Positions 26,723 through 35,490 are shown, counted from the stretch's first letter. The stretch is DNA of 64,000 bases from Flavobacterium endophyticum (GCF_003634455.1 NZ_RBLC01000005.1:215112-279111), one strand, 5' to 3'. Notes: generated from the sequence alone by a model not told the origin. Program-made: numbers and translations.

Positions 26723-26770
26723 ACATTTGTATATACAATTAAAAATAGTACTACATTTGTACATACAAAT
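26723..26770 (+). promoter_or_regulatory. MarR-type double operator overlapping promoter
   Basis: Two dyads occur: TTGTATATACAA (within 26723-26739) and TTTGTACATACAAA (within 26755-26769), about 30 bp apart. The TTG of the first can serve as -33 element and TACATTTG at 26752-26759 is a perfect TAnnTTTG -7 box, spaced 22 bases. Binding at either dyad would block the promoter of the marR operon. Confidence 0.7.
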
Positions 26771-26785
26771 TTTGTAATTACAATA

Positions 26786-27247
26786 ATGAAAATAGAAGAA
26801 ATCATCAAAACGACCTCTCCTATGGCAATCGGAAAAAAGACGGTGCTGAACATTATGTACACGCAAAACGTCTTAGCAGAAAAATTCAACGAGATACTGA
26901 AAGCCTACGATTTATCGCCAGAACAGTTTAATGTCTTAAGAATTCTAAAAGGTCAGAATGGCAAGCCAACCAATATGTGCGTTATCCAAGAACGGATGAT
27001 TGCCAAGACTAGCAATACCACGAGGCTGGTTGACAAATTGCTTCTGAAAGAGCTCGTGACCCGAGAAATCTGTCCTGGCAACAGACGAAAAATGGAAATC
27101 GCCATTACAGAAAAAGGATTGGAACTTTTAGCCGATCTTAATCCAAAAGTAGAACATCACGAATGCCTTTTGGCACAAAAACTCTCAGCTGAAGAACTTG
27201 AACAGCTAAATTATTTACTAGAAAAATTAAGAACAATTAATCCATAA
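26786..27247 (+). CDS. MarR family transcriptional regulator
   Basis: A 153-residue winged-helix regulator. The DNA-binding core is QFNVLRILKGQNGKPTNMCVIQERMI followed by recognition-helix region KTSNTTRLVDKLL and wing VTREICPGNRRKMEIAIT. It is the first gene of an operon with a nitroreductase and a YceI protein and is preceded by two palindromes over its promoter. It is therefore probably an autorepressor released by a phenolic, quinone-like or redox ligand; the ligand is inference. Confidence 0.92.
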   Translation: MKIEEIIKTTSPMAIGKKTVLNIMYTQNVLAEKFNEILKAYDLSPEQFNVLRILKGQNGKPTNMCVIQERMIAKTSNTTRLVDKLLLKELVTREICPGNRRKMEIAITEKGLELLADLNPKVEHHECLLAQKLSAEELEQLNYLLEKLRTINP

Positions 27248-27255
27248 ATTTAAAA

Positions 27256-27888
27256 ATGAGTGCAATTATAAATAACCTGAATTGGAGATATGCAACGAAA
27301 AAATTCGATGCAACAAGAAAAATATCAGACCAAGATTTAGAAACAATCAAAGAAGCAATCAGACTTAGTGCTTCCTCTTACGGCCTTCAGCCATACAAAA
27401 TCTTAATCGTCGAAACGCCAGAATTAAGAGCAAAATTACAGCCAGTTGCTTGGGGTCAATCTCAAATTGTAGATGCTTCGCATTTGATCATCTTTGCAAA
27501 TCAAACTAATTTTGGAGATAACGGAATCGATTCTTACGCACAGAACATTGTTGAAACAAGAGGAATTCCTGCAGAGAGCATCCAAGGATATGTTGATTTC
27601 ATGAAATCAAAAATTTCAACTCTGCCATTAGAATCAAGAAACCACTGGACATCAAAACAAACCTATATAGCTTTAGCTAATCTTTTGAATGCTGCAGCTG
27701 AGCTAAAAATCGACGCTACTCCAATGGAAGGCTTTGATGCCGAACAAGTAAATGAAGTACTTGGACTAGATAAATTAGGCCTAAACGCTTCTACAATAGC
27801 TACTTTAGGCTACCGCCATGAAGAAGATGCCACACAGCATTTTAAAAAAGTGAGAAAATCTAACGAAGAATTATTTATCAATTTATAA
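27256..27888 (+). CDS. NAD(P)H-dependent nitroreductase (NfsB-like)
   Basis: A 210-residue flavoprotein of the nitroreductase family. Key features are RYATKKFDATRKIS at the start (FMN phosphate binding), SSYGLQPYKILIV, the central ETRGIPAES helix and the C-terminal LGYRHEEDATQHFKKVRKS. It would reduce nitro-aromatics or quinones with NAD(P)H. It starts 8 bases after marR, so it is co-transcribed and presumably the main target of that regulator. Confidence 0.92.
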   Translation: MSAIINNLNWRYATKKFDATRKISDQDLETIKEAIRLSASSYGLQPYKILIVETPELRAKLQPVAWGQSQIVDASHLIIFANQTNFGDNGIDSYAQNIVETRGIPAESIQGYVDFMKSKISTLPLESRNHWTSKQTYIALANLLNAAAELKIDATPMEGFDAEQVNEVLGLDKLGLNASTIATLGYRHEEDATQHFKKVRKSNEELFINL

Positions 27889-27914
27889 TAATAACCTTAA
27901 TTCAATTAAAAACA

Positions 27915-28484
27915 ATGAAAAATTTCAAGACTATTGCAATCGCTCTTTTAGTAGCATTCGGATCATTTACAGCAACGGCACAAGAGAAAAAAGTTGATGT
28001 AAAAGCTAGCAAAATCAACTGGGTTGGTAAAAAAGTAACAGGACAACACGAAGGTACAATCGACCTAAAAAGCGGCGTTCTTGTTTTCAAAAGCAACAAA
28101 CTTGCTGGAGGAAACTTTACAGTTGACATGACAACAATTTCTACTACAGACTTGAAAGCAGGTCAAGGAAAAGAAAAACTAGACGGACACTTAAAAGCTG
28201 ACGATTTCTTCGGAACTGACAAATACCCAACAGCTAAATTGGTATTCAAATCAATTGGAAAAAAATCAGATAACGTTTATTCTGTAACTGCAGATTTAAC
28301 GATCAAAGACATTACAAACTCCGTGAAATTTGATATTACAGTTAACAAAAATAACGCTACAGCAGCATTAAAAGTAGACAGAACTAAATACGGTATCAAA
28401 TACGGTTCTGGAAACTTCTTCGAAGGCCTAGGCGACAAAGCAATCTACGACGAATTCGAATTAGCTGTAGATTTAAAATTCTAA
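27915..28484 (+). CDS. YceI family periplasmic protein
   Basis: A 189-residue protein with a signal peptide (TIAIALLVAFGSFTATAQ). A YceI lipocalin-like fold is indicated by SKINWVGKKVTGQHEGTIDLKSG, DLKAGQGKEKLDGHLKADDFF and YPTAKLVFKS. Family members bind isoprenoid chains such as those of quinones. It lies 26 bases after the nitroreductase in the MarR operon, which fits a quinone or lipid-stress module. A cytoplasmic YceI paralogue lies at 37238-37768. Confidence 0.92.
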   Translation: MKNFKTIAIALLVAFGSFTATAQEKKVDVKASKINWVGKKVTGQHEGTIDLKSGVLVFKSNKLAGGNFTVDMTTISTTDLKAGQGKEKLDGHLKADDFFGTDKYPTAKLVFKSIGKKSDNVYSVTADLTIKDITNSVKFDITVNKNNATAALKVDRTKYGIKYGSGNFFEGLGDKAIYDEFELAVDLKF

Positions 28485-28508
28485 TTCCAAACAATTATTT
28501 TTCCCAAG

Positions 28509-28543
28509 TCCCTGTCAGATGTTTTTCTGGCAGGGATTTTTTT
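28509..28543 (+). terminator. Terminator of marR-nfsB-yceI operon
   Basis: TCCCTGTCAG (28509-28518) pairs with CTGGCAGGGA (28527-28536) with one G-U wobble, followed by seven or more T residues. Confidence 0.85.
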
Positions 28544-28544
28544 A

Positions 28545-28650
28545 TTAGGGCGAATCCCTTCGGGTCGGGCTATTCGCTCTATCTTTTGCTCCATTTCATG
28601 CCGCAAAAGGATGCCGCTGCTATCCCTTTCGCGGACGTATCGCTCCAAAA
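28545..28650. repeat. Hairpin-forming intergenic element
   Basis: This stretch is more GC-rich than its surroundings. It contains ATCTTTTGC (about 28579-28587) opposite GCAAAAGGAT (about 28604-28613), and GAATCCCTTCGGGT followed by GCTATCCCTTTCGC. It resembles dispersed palindromic elements seen between genes of Flavobacteria; I recognise the wording only from general familiarity. No other copy is present in this window. Confidence 0.35.
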
Positions 28651-28658
28651 AACTTCCG

Positions 28659-28666
28659 TAACTTTG
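28659..28666 (+). promoter_or_regulatory. Candidate -7 box of pabA (TAACTTTG)
   Basis: TAACTTTG matches TAnnTTTG and lies 24 bases upstream of the ATG at 28691. It argues against the longer upstream start at 28586. Confidence 0.55.
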
Positions 28667-28690
28667 CCAAATAAAACAACAACTATTCCG

Positions 28691-29260
28691 ATGAAAAACA
28701 TACTTGTAGTAGACAATTACGACAGCTTTACCTACAATCTAGTTCACTATTTAGAAGCCCTAAATTGCAAGGTTACGGTTCTCCGAAACGATGAAATCGA
28801 GCTCGAAGAAGTCAAAAACTACGACAAAATATTGCTTTCTCCGGGCCCTGGACTTCCATCCGAAGCCGGTTTATTAAAAGATATTATTAAAGAATATGCT
28901 CCCTCAAAAAGCATTTTAGGCATCTGTTTAGGACAGCAAGCTATCGGCGAAGTCTTCGGTTCGACGCTCAAAAATCTCGAAAAAGTATACCACGGAACAG
29001 CTTCAAAAGCAAAAATTTTGGTCGAAGACGAATCGCTTTTTACAAATATTCCGAACGAATTTATGGTCGGAAGATACCATTCGTGGGTCGTAGAAAAATC
29101 AAATTTAGGTTCCGATTTAGAAATAACTTCAGTAGACGAGAACGGAGAAATCATGTCGCTACGCCACAAAAATTTCGACGTAAAAGGAGTACAATTTCAT
29201 CCTGAATCCATCTTGACACCATTGGGAAAACAAATTTTAGAAAATTGGGTTCGCAATTAG
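28691..29260 (+). CDS. pabA: Anthranilate/para-aminobenzoate synthase component II (glutamine amidotransferase)
   Basis: A 189-residue class I glutamine amidotransferase. The start MKNILVVDNYDSFTYNLVHYLEAL is the classic TrpG/PabA N-terminus. The catalytic Cys is in LGICLGQQAIGE, with PGPGLPSE as oxyanion loop and the His/Glu pair in VQFHPESILTP. It supplies ammonia to a chorismate-binding synthase subunit. No trp genes are near, so an orphan pabA for folate synthesis is more likely than trpG, but the sequence alone does not decide. Confidence 0.88.
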   Translation: MKNILVVDNYDSFTYNLVHYLEALNCKVTVLRNDEIELEEVKNYDKILLSPGPGLPSEAGLLKDIIKEYAPSKSILGICLGQQAIGEVFGSTLKNLEKVYHGTASKAKILVEDESLFTNIPNEFMVGRYHSWVVEKSNLGSDLEITSVDENGEIMSLRHKNFDVKGVQFHPESILTPLGKQILENWVRN

Positions 29261-29389
29261 CAATACTAATCTATTAGTTTATATAATTAAATTCAATAGT
29301 CTGAATTAAAATTATTTAAAAAATCAATATAGAAATTATCTATCGTCATTTTCTCAAACGTTTTTCGTTAAAAAAATGTTAAACAAAAA

Positions 29390-29427
29390 TTAAACAATCG
29401 TTTAATTTAAACAAGTGTTTAATTTTG
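29390..29427 (+). promoter_or_regulatory. TetR-type double operator overlapping promoter
   Basis: Two perfect dyads TTAAAC-nnnn-GTTTAA occur at 29390-29405 (spacer AATC) and 29407-29422 (spacer AAGT), centres 17 bp apart. The second overlaps a TAnnTTTG -7 box, TAATTTTG, at 29420-29427. This is the expected operator of the TetR gene starting at 29453. Confidence 0.75.
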
Positions 29428-29452
29428 TACTCGATTTAATGATGTACAAAAA

Positions 29453-30079
29453 ATGACGACTGAATTTAATGAAAAGCAATTAGAAATCCTTCAGGTAGCC
29501 GAGGAGCTTTTTGCAGAAAAAGGATTCGACGGAACTTCCATCCGCGACATAGCAAAAAAGGCCAATATCAACATTGCGATGATTTCCTATTATTTTGGCT
29601 CCAAAGAAAAATTACTCGAATCGTTGATCATCTTCCGAACTTCCGATTTGAGATTACAGCTCGAAAATCTTTTTAGCGAAGACCTCTCTCCTATCCAAAA
29701 AATCGAGAAGCTTATCGAACTTTACATAAACCGCCTGAACAAAAACAGATGCCTGTACCAAATTCTCCATTTTGAATTTTCTTCCAAAAAACGAATCATG
29801 GATTTCAAGGTCTTTACCGATGTAAAAAAACAGAACCTCCTATCGCTTCAAAAAATAATTGCTGAAGGACAAGAAAAAGGAGTCTTCCGAAAAAACATCA
29901 ACACGGCGCTTTTGCCTCCTACGATCATGGGCACTTTTTTTCACTTCCATACCAACCGCCCTTTTTATGAAGAACTCTTCAACTTGAAGACTGAGGAAGC
30001 ATACGATCATTTTATAAAAACAGAAGTAATAAGTCACATCAAACAAACAATTAAAGCCTTTTTAGTTTATGAAAACTAA
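29453..30079 (+). CDS. TetR/AcrR family transcriptional regulator
   Basis: A 208-residue regulator. The N-terminal HTH is AEELFAEKGFDGTSIRDIAKKANINIAMISYYFGSKEKLLESL, a textbook TetR domain (residues about 10-55). The C-terminal ligand domain is all helical. It precedes and overlaps by 11 bases the TolC gene, so it is the repressor of the tolC-emrA-emrB efflux operon. It is likely autoregulated through the two dyads upstream. Confidence 0.93.
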   Translation: MTTEFNEKQLEILQVAEELFAEKGFDGTSIRDIAKKANINIAMISYYFGSKEKLLESLIIFRTSDLRLQLENLFSEDLSPIQKIEKLIELYINRLNKNRCLYQILHFEFSSKKRIMDFKVFTDVKKQNLLSLQKIIAEGQEKGVFRKNINTALLPPTIMGTFFHFHTNRPFYEELFNLKTEEAYDHFIKTEVISHIKQTIKAFLVYEN

Positions 30080-31412
30080 CCCATTGTTGTTGGGAATGCT
30101 ATTGATTCTGGGATTTGCTGAAGCAACCGCCCAAGAAAAAAGACCCCTGACACTAAACGAGGCCATCAGCTTGGCCACAACTCAAAGCAACGAGGCCGGA
30201 TTGGCAGACACCAAAACCGAAACTTCGAAGTACGAATTAGAAACCGTAAAAAACAACCGCTACCCTAGCCTGAAAATTTCCGGACAATACCAGCGATTGA
30301 CCGAAGCCAACATCAATTCAAAAGTTTCCTTCGGAGGCTCTGAACCAGCTGAAGGCGAAACAACTTCATCGCCAAAGGTAAACCAGTTGATTTTAGGACA
30401 AGCCAGCCTTTCTATGCCGATCTTTTCTGGATTTAAGCTAAAAAACAGCGTAAAAGCTTCCGAGAACAGATACCAGGCCGAATTGCTGAACGCAAAAAAC
30501 ACCAAAGAGCAGCTGGCTATGAACACGGTGATTCTTTACGTGAATCTTTACAAAGCACAACAGTCCGTACGATTGATTCAAGAAAACCTGAAGAGCTCTC
30601 AACAGCGTGTCAAAGATTTTACCGCCATGGAAGAAAACGGGTTGATTGCTAGAAACGACCTTTTGAAATCGCAATTGCAGTCTTCCAACATCGAATTGTC
30701 TTTAGAAGATGCTAAAAGAAAAGTTGTCACATTAAACTACCAGCTTGGGAATCTGCTCAAGCTTCCAGAAGGAACGCAGATTTCTCCCGACGATGCTATT
30801 TTTGAAGACTCAGGCTTTCCTAAGGCTTCAATTAATCAAAATGATGCTCTTGCCGGCAGAAGTGATTTGGAAGCTTTAAAATGGATGCAAAAAGCCTCAG
30901 AAGCGAATATCAAGGTTGCCGAAGGAAACTATTATCCTTCTGTATCGCTAATCGGCGGTTATGTCGCTTTTAATCTGAAAAACGTCTTGGAAGTAAATAA
31001 TGCTATCAATTTTGGAGTCGGTGTTTCGTATGACCTTGCTTCTATTTTCAAAAACGGAAAAGATGTAAAGCTGGCACGAAGCCAAGCTTCAGAAACAAAA
31101 CAATCTGCCGATATCCTGACAGACCGTATCAAAGTGGAAGTTCAAGAAGCACAAGAAAATTATGCACTTTCGTTGAAACAGTACAAAGTCTACCAAGAAG
31201 CGATTGTTCAGGCATCTGAAAATTTCAGAATCGTAAAAGACAAATACGACAACGGGCTTTCGGACACCAATGACCTTTTGGAAGCCGACGTACAAGAACT
31301 TCAAGCAAAATTAAATGAAGCCTTTTCAAAAGCAGACATTGCACAAAGCTATTACGAACTGCTAAGTGCTTCCGGCAAACTAACCGACTCATTCAATATC
31401 ACTAAAAACTAA
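30069..31412 (+). CDS. TolC family outer-membrane efflux protein
   Basis: A 447-residue protein with a signal peptide (LLGMLLILGFAEATAQ). Two OEP repeats follow with long helices (LTLNEAISLATTQSNEAGLAD; LEALKWMQKASEANIKVAEGNYYPSVSLIGGY; VQEAQENYALSLKQYKVYQEA). It forms the outer-membrane channel of the tripartite pump with the adaptor and MFS transporter encoded next. It overlaps the tetR gene and is 12 bases from emrA. Confidence 0.93.
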   Translation: MKTNPLLLGMLLILGFAEATAQEKRPLTLNEAISLATTQSNEAGLADTKTETSKYELETVKNNRYPSLKISGQYQRLTEANINSKVSFGGSEPAEGETTSSPKVNQLILGQASLSMPIFSGFKLKNSVKASENRYQAELLNAKNTKEQLAMNTVILYVNLYKAQQSVRLIQENLKSSQQRVKDFTAMEENGLIARNDLLKSQLQSSNIELSLEDAKRKVVTLNYQLGNLLKLPEGTQISPDDAIFEDSGFPKASINQNDALAGRSDLEALKWMQKASEANIKVAEGNYYPSVSLIGGYVAFNLKNVLEVNNAINFGVGVSYDLASIFKNGKDVKLARSQASETKQSADILTDRIKVEVQEAQENYALSLKQYKVYQEAIVQASENFRIVKDKYDNGLSDTNDLLEADVQELQAKLNEAFSKADIAQSYYELLSASGKLTDSFNITKN

Positions 31413-31424
31413 ATTCCCTTCACG

Positions 31425-32504
31425 ATGGAAAAGAAAAAAACAAATAAAAAGTTTACGTTCATACTTGCTGCGTTAGTCGTAATCGGCGCAACTTATGGAA
31501 TATACAAATACGTTCACTCGCTTTCTCACGAAACAACCGATGATGCCCAGATTGAGAAAAACATGAACCCGATCATTCCGAGAGTTTCGGGCTATGTGAC
31601 AAAAGTGTATGTAAAAGACAACGACTTCGTTAAAAAAGGCGATACGCTTTTTACCATAGACGATAAAGACTACTTAGTAAAAGTAGAAGAAGCAAACGCA
31701 GCATTAGTTGCAGCACAGGGCAGCTTAGAAGTTTCGAAAGCTGATATTGGCGGTGCTTTGGCAAATATCTCTATTTCTGAAGCAAACATTTCTTCTGCGG
31801 GCGGAAATATAGAAACCGCAAAAATCAGGCTGACAAGAGCGGCAAACGACTTTGTACGTTACCAAAATCTTTACAAAAACAAATCGATTACCAAACAGCA
31901 ATTCGAGCAGGCAGAAGCTGCAAAATTAGAAGCCGAAAGCGAATTGAGAATCTTACAGCAACAACAGAGAGCTAGTACGTACCAAAAATCAGTAGCAGCC
32001 TCTCGTTCAAACGTAACGAACAAACAGACGGAAGTGGCCGCTGCAAATATCAAAAAAGCGCAAGCCGTTCTCGATGCTGCGAAATTGAACTTAAACTATA
32101 CTGTAGTTACTGCTTCAATCGACGGACAAGTTTCTAAAATCAACATACAGCCAGGGCAATTTGTGCAGCCGGGGCAATCGATGTTTTATATCATCAACAA
32201 CAGCGAAGCTTGGGTTATCGCTAATTTCAAGGAAACCCAATTGAGCAAAATGGTAGTCGGGCAAAAAGTAGGCATTCATGTCGATGCTTATCCTGATTAC
32301 GAATTCAAAGGAACAATCACGTCATTTTCTCCTGCAACTGGAGCGCGTTTTTCATTGCTTCCTCCTGATAATGCTACTGGAAACTTCGTAAAAACAATCC
32401 AAAGGCTTCCTGTAAAAATCAGCCTTGATCCTGAAAATGCTCCAGACAAAGTAAAAAATCTTCGTCCGGGTATGAACGTTGACGTTGACGTACACTTAAA
32501 ATAA
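31425..32504 (+). CDS. HlyD/EmrA family periplasmic adaptor
   Basis: A 359-residue membrane-fusion protein with one N-terminal transmembrane segment (FTFILAALVVIGATYGIYKY). Beta-barrel and biotinyl-lipoyl motifs are TTDDAQIEKNMNPIIPRVSGYVTKVYV and NYTVVTASIDGQVSKINIQPGQFV. A long coiled-coil hairpin lies between (residues about 90-225). It links the inner-membrane MFS pump to the TolC channel, and TTDDAQ is typical of EmrA-type adaptors. Confidence 0.93.
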   Translation: MEKKKTNKKFTFILAALVVIGATYGIYKYVHSLSHETTDDAQIEKNMNPIIPRVSGYVTKVYVKDNDFVKKGDTLFTIDDKDYLVKVEEANAALVAAQGSLEVSKADIGGALANISISEANISSAGGNIETAKIRLTRAANDFVRYQNLYKNKSITKQQFEQAEAAKLEAESELRILQQQQRASTYQKSVAASRSNVTNKQTEVAAANIKKAQAVLDAAKLNLNYTVVTASIDGQVSKINIQPGQFVQPGQSMFYIINNSEAWVIANFKETQLSKMVVGQKVGIHVDAYPDYEFKGTITSFSPATGARFSLLPPDNATGNFVKTIQRLPVKISLDPENAPDKVKNLRPGMNVDVDVHLK

Positions 32505-32577
32505 ATCCCAGCATATTAATGATTTAAGGTTTGTAAATCGCAAATCCTAAATCATCAATCCAAAATCTTAAATTAAA
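32505..32577. repeat. Low-complexity intergenic spacer with AAATC-like words
   Basis: Between the adaptor and MFS genes the sequence repeats short words (TAAATC, CAAATC, AAAATC at irregular 8-10 base spacing). It interrupts an otherwise compact operon. The same word family occurs at 44105-44193 and, in exact 7-bp form, at 46311-46405. Confidence 0.5.
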
Positions 32578-34164
32578 ATGGAAGCAACTTCAGGAGAAGA
32601 CAGTTTAGTTGAATACGGCTTCAGAAGGGTTATCATTACGATTACCGCGGTACTTTGTGCCCTGTTGGAAATCGTCGATACGACCATCGTAAACGTTGCC
32701 CTGACAGACATGCGCGGAAGCCTCGGTGCTACCCTGACTGATGTCGCTTGGGTAATTACTGCCTATGCGATTGCCAACGTAATCGTGATTCCGATGACGA
32801 GCTGGTTGTCACAGCAATTCGGAAGAAGAAATTATTTTGCCGTGTCCATCGTCATCTTTACCGTTTCATCATTTCTATGCGGTAACGCTACAAACATCTG
32901 GGAACTTGTCGTTTTTCGCTTTGTCCAAGGACTTGGCGGAGGAGCATTATTGGTAACGGCACAGACAATCATCACGGAAAGTTATCCGGTTGCCAAACGA
33001 GGAATGGCTCAAGCAATTTACGGCTTAGGTGTAATCGTAGGACCGACATTAGGACCGCCTTTGGGAGGTTATATCGTAGAAAATTATTCTTGGCCTTATA
33101 TCTTTTACATCAATATTCCTTTAGGAATTATAGCAACCATCTTGACCTTGTCGTATGTAAAAAGCCCTAAATATGGTGAAAAGCTAAGGGCAAGCCAAGT
33201 CGATTGGTGGGGAATTCTGCTGTTAGCCATGTTCATCGGTTCTTTGCAATTTGTTTTAGAACACGGACAGCAAGACGATTGGTTTGACGACGGACTGATT
33301 ACTACATTAAGCATCGTCAGCCTTTTTGGATTGATATTATTCATCTGGCGAGAGCTGACCTATAAATACCCGATTGTAAACCTCAGCGTACTAAAAGACG
33401 GAAATCTTAGAATCGGTACCGTAATGTGCTTTATCCTTGGATTTGGATTATACGGCTCGACATTGATCTTGCCAATCTATACCCAATCGGTTTTAGGATG
33501 GACAGCTTTAGACGCTGGATTATTGCTAATTCCAGGCTCTATTACTACCGCATTCATGATGCCTATCGTCGGGAATTTAATCCAGAAAGGCGTACCGCAA
33601 GGTTATATGGTCGGTGTTGGATTCTTGGTATTCTTTTTCTTCACTTTCTGGATGCACAATGTGATTACGCCCGATACCGGTGTCGAACATATGTTCTGGC
33701 CGCTGATTTTAAGAGGAATCGGACTTGGACTATTATTCGTTCCTATCACTACTTTAGCCTTATCAACATTAAAAGGAAAACATATTGGAGAAGGTGCTGC
33801 TTTTACAGGAATGATGCGACAATTAGGAGGTTCCTTCGGAATTGCGATTATCACCACTTTCATCACAAGATTCAGCCAAAACCATCGCGTGGATTTGGTG
33901 TCTCATTTAAGTGCCGATAAATTGGAAGTCCAAAACAGAGTACATCAATTGCAACAAGGATTCATGGCAAAAGGCTTTAGCTCCAGCGAAGCGCTCGGAA
34001 AAGCGTATCAGGTCATGGATGTTTCGGTCATGAAACAAGCTACGGTCTTATCGTATATGGATATCTTTATGTACTTAGGAATTATGTTCTTGTGCTGTAT
34101 ACCGATCATACTTCTCATCAAGAAAAGTAAAAACAAAATTAATCCGGCAGATGCCATGCATTAA
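32578..34164 (+). CDS. DHA2 family MFS multidrug transporter (EmrB-like)
   Basis: A 528-residue transporter with about 14 transmembrane helices. Signatures are LEIVDTTIVNVALTDM (motif D1-like), WVITAYAIANVIVIPM, GRRNYF and motif C-like GLGVIVGPTLGPPLGGY of drug-proton antiporters. Its hydrophobicity and length match EmrB/QacA. With the EmrA adaptor and TolC channel it forms a tripartite pump under the TetR regulator at the operon head. Substrates are unknown. Confidence 0.93.
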   Translation: MEATSGEDSLVEYGFRRVIITITAVLCALLEIVDTTIVNVALTDMRGSLGATLTDVAWVITAYAIANVIVIPMTSWLSQQFGRRNYFAVSIVIFTVSSFLCGNATNIWELVVFRFVQGLGGGALLVTAQTIITESYPVAKRGMAQAIYGLGVIVGPTLGPPLGGYIVENYSWPYIFYINIPLGIIATILTLSYVKSPKYGEKLRASQVDWWGILLLAMFIGSLQFVLEHGQQDDWFDDGLITTLSIVSLFGLILFIWRELTYKYPIVNLSVLKDGNLRIGTVMCFILGFGLYGSTLILPIYTQSVLGWTALDAGLLLIPGSITTAFMMPIVGNLIQKGVPQGYMVGVGFLVFFFFTFWMHNVITPDTGVEHMFWPLILRGIGLGLLFVPITTLALSTLKGKHIGEGAAFTGMMRQLGGSFGIAIITTFITRFSQNHRVDLVSHLSADKLEVQNRVHQLQQGFMAKGFSSSEALGKAYQVMDVSVMKQATVLSYMDIFMYLGIMFLCCIPIILLIKKSKNKINPADAMH

Positions 34165-34187
34165 TATTTTTTCAAGGTTATTATTTG

Positions 34188-34216
34188 AGAAAGCTTCGGA
34201 AATTCCGAAGCTTTCT
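34188..34216 (+). terminator. Terminator of efflux operon
   Basis: AGAAAGCTTCGGAA (34188-34201) pairs with TTCCGAAGCTTTCT (34203-34216), a 14-base arm with a single unpaired A at the centre; a short T-rich stretch follows. Confidence 0.75.
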
Positions 34217-34383
34217 GCTTTTAAATTAGCGTTTATTTAATATCCGCTTAATTTGTTTCCCTGATATTCCGCCTACTTTAGCCTTGTGCTTAAAATAAAA
34301 GCCAAGCAATGCACAACAAATCCTTTTATTTCATACATTTGATTGAATGTAAGGTAGTTGTATTAATTTTTAATCTGATTATC

Positions 34384-34731
34384 ATGGGACTATTCGGCAA
34401 AAAAGAGAAGAAAATATTCAAGGAATTCAGCAAAAAAAGCGTCGAATACCTGACAGATATTAACAAGGATACCGATGAGCTTTTGGAAGAACTCCAAGAA
34501 AGTTACTCAGAAAACCGATTTGCGATTCCAGAATTCATCAGCCTTATCGAATCTATAAAAGCAAAAATTTCGCTTGAAGAATCTCAAAAGCTTGAGGAAC
34601 TTTCCCAAAAAATTGTCCAGATAAAAAAATGCGCTAAGAAAAGCGTCAGCGCTGTAGCCGAACTTTCAAGAAACCAGCGAAAAACAACCCGCGAAGCCAT
34701 AAGAGAATTCAGCGAGTTTGTTGAATCGTAA
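34384..34731 (+). CDS. Helical cytoplasmic hypothetical protein
   Basis: The 115-residue reading from the ATG at 34384 (MGLFGKKEKKIFKEFSKKS) is preferred; a longer in-frame start at 34309 adds an unrelated hydrophobic leader. The protein is charged and almost entirely helical (DELLEELQESY, LEESQKLEELSQKIVQIKKCAK), probably coiled coil. No family is recognised. It ends immediately before the convergent yaaA stop codon. Confidence 0.6.
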   Translation: MGLFGKKEKKIFKEFSKKSVEYLTDINKDTDELLEELQESYSENRFAIPEFISLIESIKAKISLEESQKLEELSQKIVQIKKCAKKSVSAVAELSRNQRKTTREAIREFSEFVES

Positions 34732-35490
34732 TTATCTCGTAAAAACCAATTTGTTCCCTTTCGACAAGTTCGCGTCAAATTTATAACCTTCATAATCGAA
34801 TCCTTTCAAATCATCGATCGTTTCCGCATTCGTATCAATAATATAACGAACCATCATGCCTCTCGCCTTCTTGGCAAAGAAACTGATCATCTTTAGCTTG
34901 CCATCTTTATAATCCTTGAATTCTGGAGTGATTACAGGAACTTTTAGCGCCTTCGCATCCACAGAATCAAAATATTCATTGCTGGCCAAATTCACAAACA
35001 GCTCGCCTTTCTTCAATTCTGAATTCAATGACTTCGTAATTTTCGCCTTCCAGAATTCATACAAGTTCTTGTTTTTTCCGACTGGAAGCTTGGTTCCCAT
35101 TTCCAAACGATACGGCTGTATTAAATCCAAAGGCTTAAGCAAACCGTACAATCCTGACAAAATTCTAAGTTTGCCTTGCAAATCATCTAATTTTTCCAAA
35201 GGCAGAGAATACGCATCCAAACCAATATAGACATCGCCATTAAAAGCATAAATCGCCTGGCGGGAATTTTCCAATGTAAAAGGTGTTGCCCATTCTTGAT
35301 TTCTATGCCAATTCAAATCCGCTAACTTTTCTGAAATGTCCATCAACTCAGAAAGTTTTTTAGGCTTCAGCTTTTTTAAGACTCTGTGGATGGTGTTCGA
35401 TTCTTTTAGAAAAACAGATTCGGTATGTGTAGTTGTAGGCAGTGCGGTTTCAAAATCTAAAGATTTGGCAGGCGAAATAACGATTTTCAT
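34732..35490 (-). CDS. yaaA: Peroxide stress protein YaaA
   Basis: A 252-residue protein with the YaaA/UPF0246 hallmarks. These are MKIVISPAKSLDFE at the start, the central LSGLYGLLKPLDLIQPYRLEMGTKL, NLASNEYFDSVD and the end FFAKKARGMMVRYIIDTNAE. YaaA binds DNA and limits intracellular iron damage during peroxide stress. It has a TATTTTTG -7 box at 35508-35515. Its neighbours (OsmC, pirin, YceI) also suggest oxidative-stress functions. Confidence 0.95.
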   Translation of the reverse strand: MKIVISPAKSLDFETALPTTTHTESVFLKESNTIHRVLKKLKPKKLSELMDISEKLADLNWHRNQEWATPFTLENSRQAIYAFNGDVYIGLDAYSLPLEKLDDLQGKLRILSGLYGLLKPLDLIQPYRLEMGTKLPVGKNKNLYEFWKAKITKSLNSELKKGELFVNLASNEYFDSVDAKALKVPVITPEFKDYKDGKLKMISFFAKKARGMMVRYIIDTNAETIDDLKGFDYEGYKFDANLSKGNKLVFTR

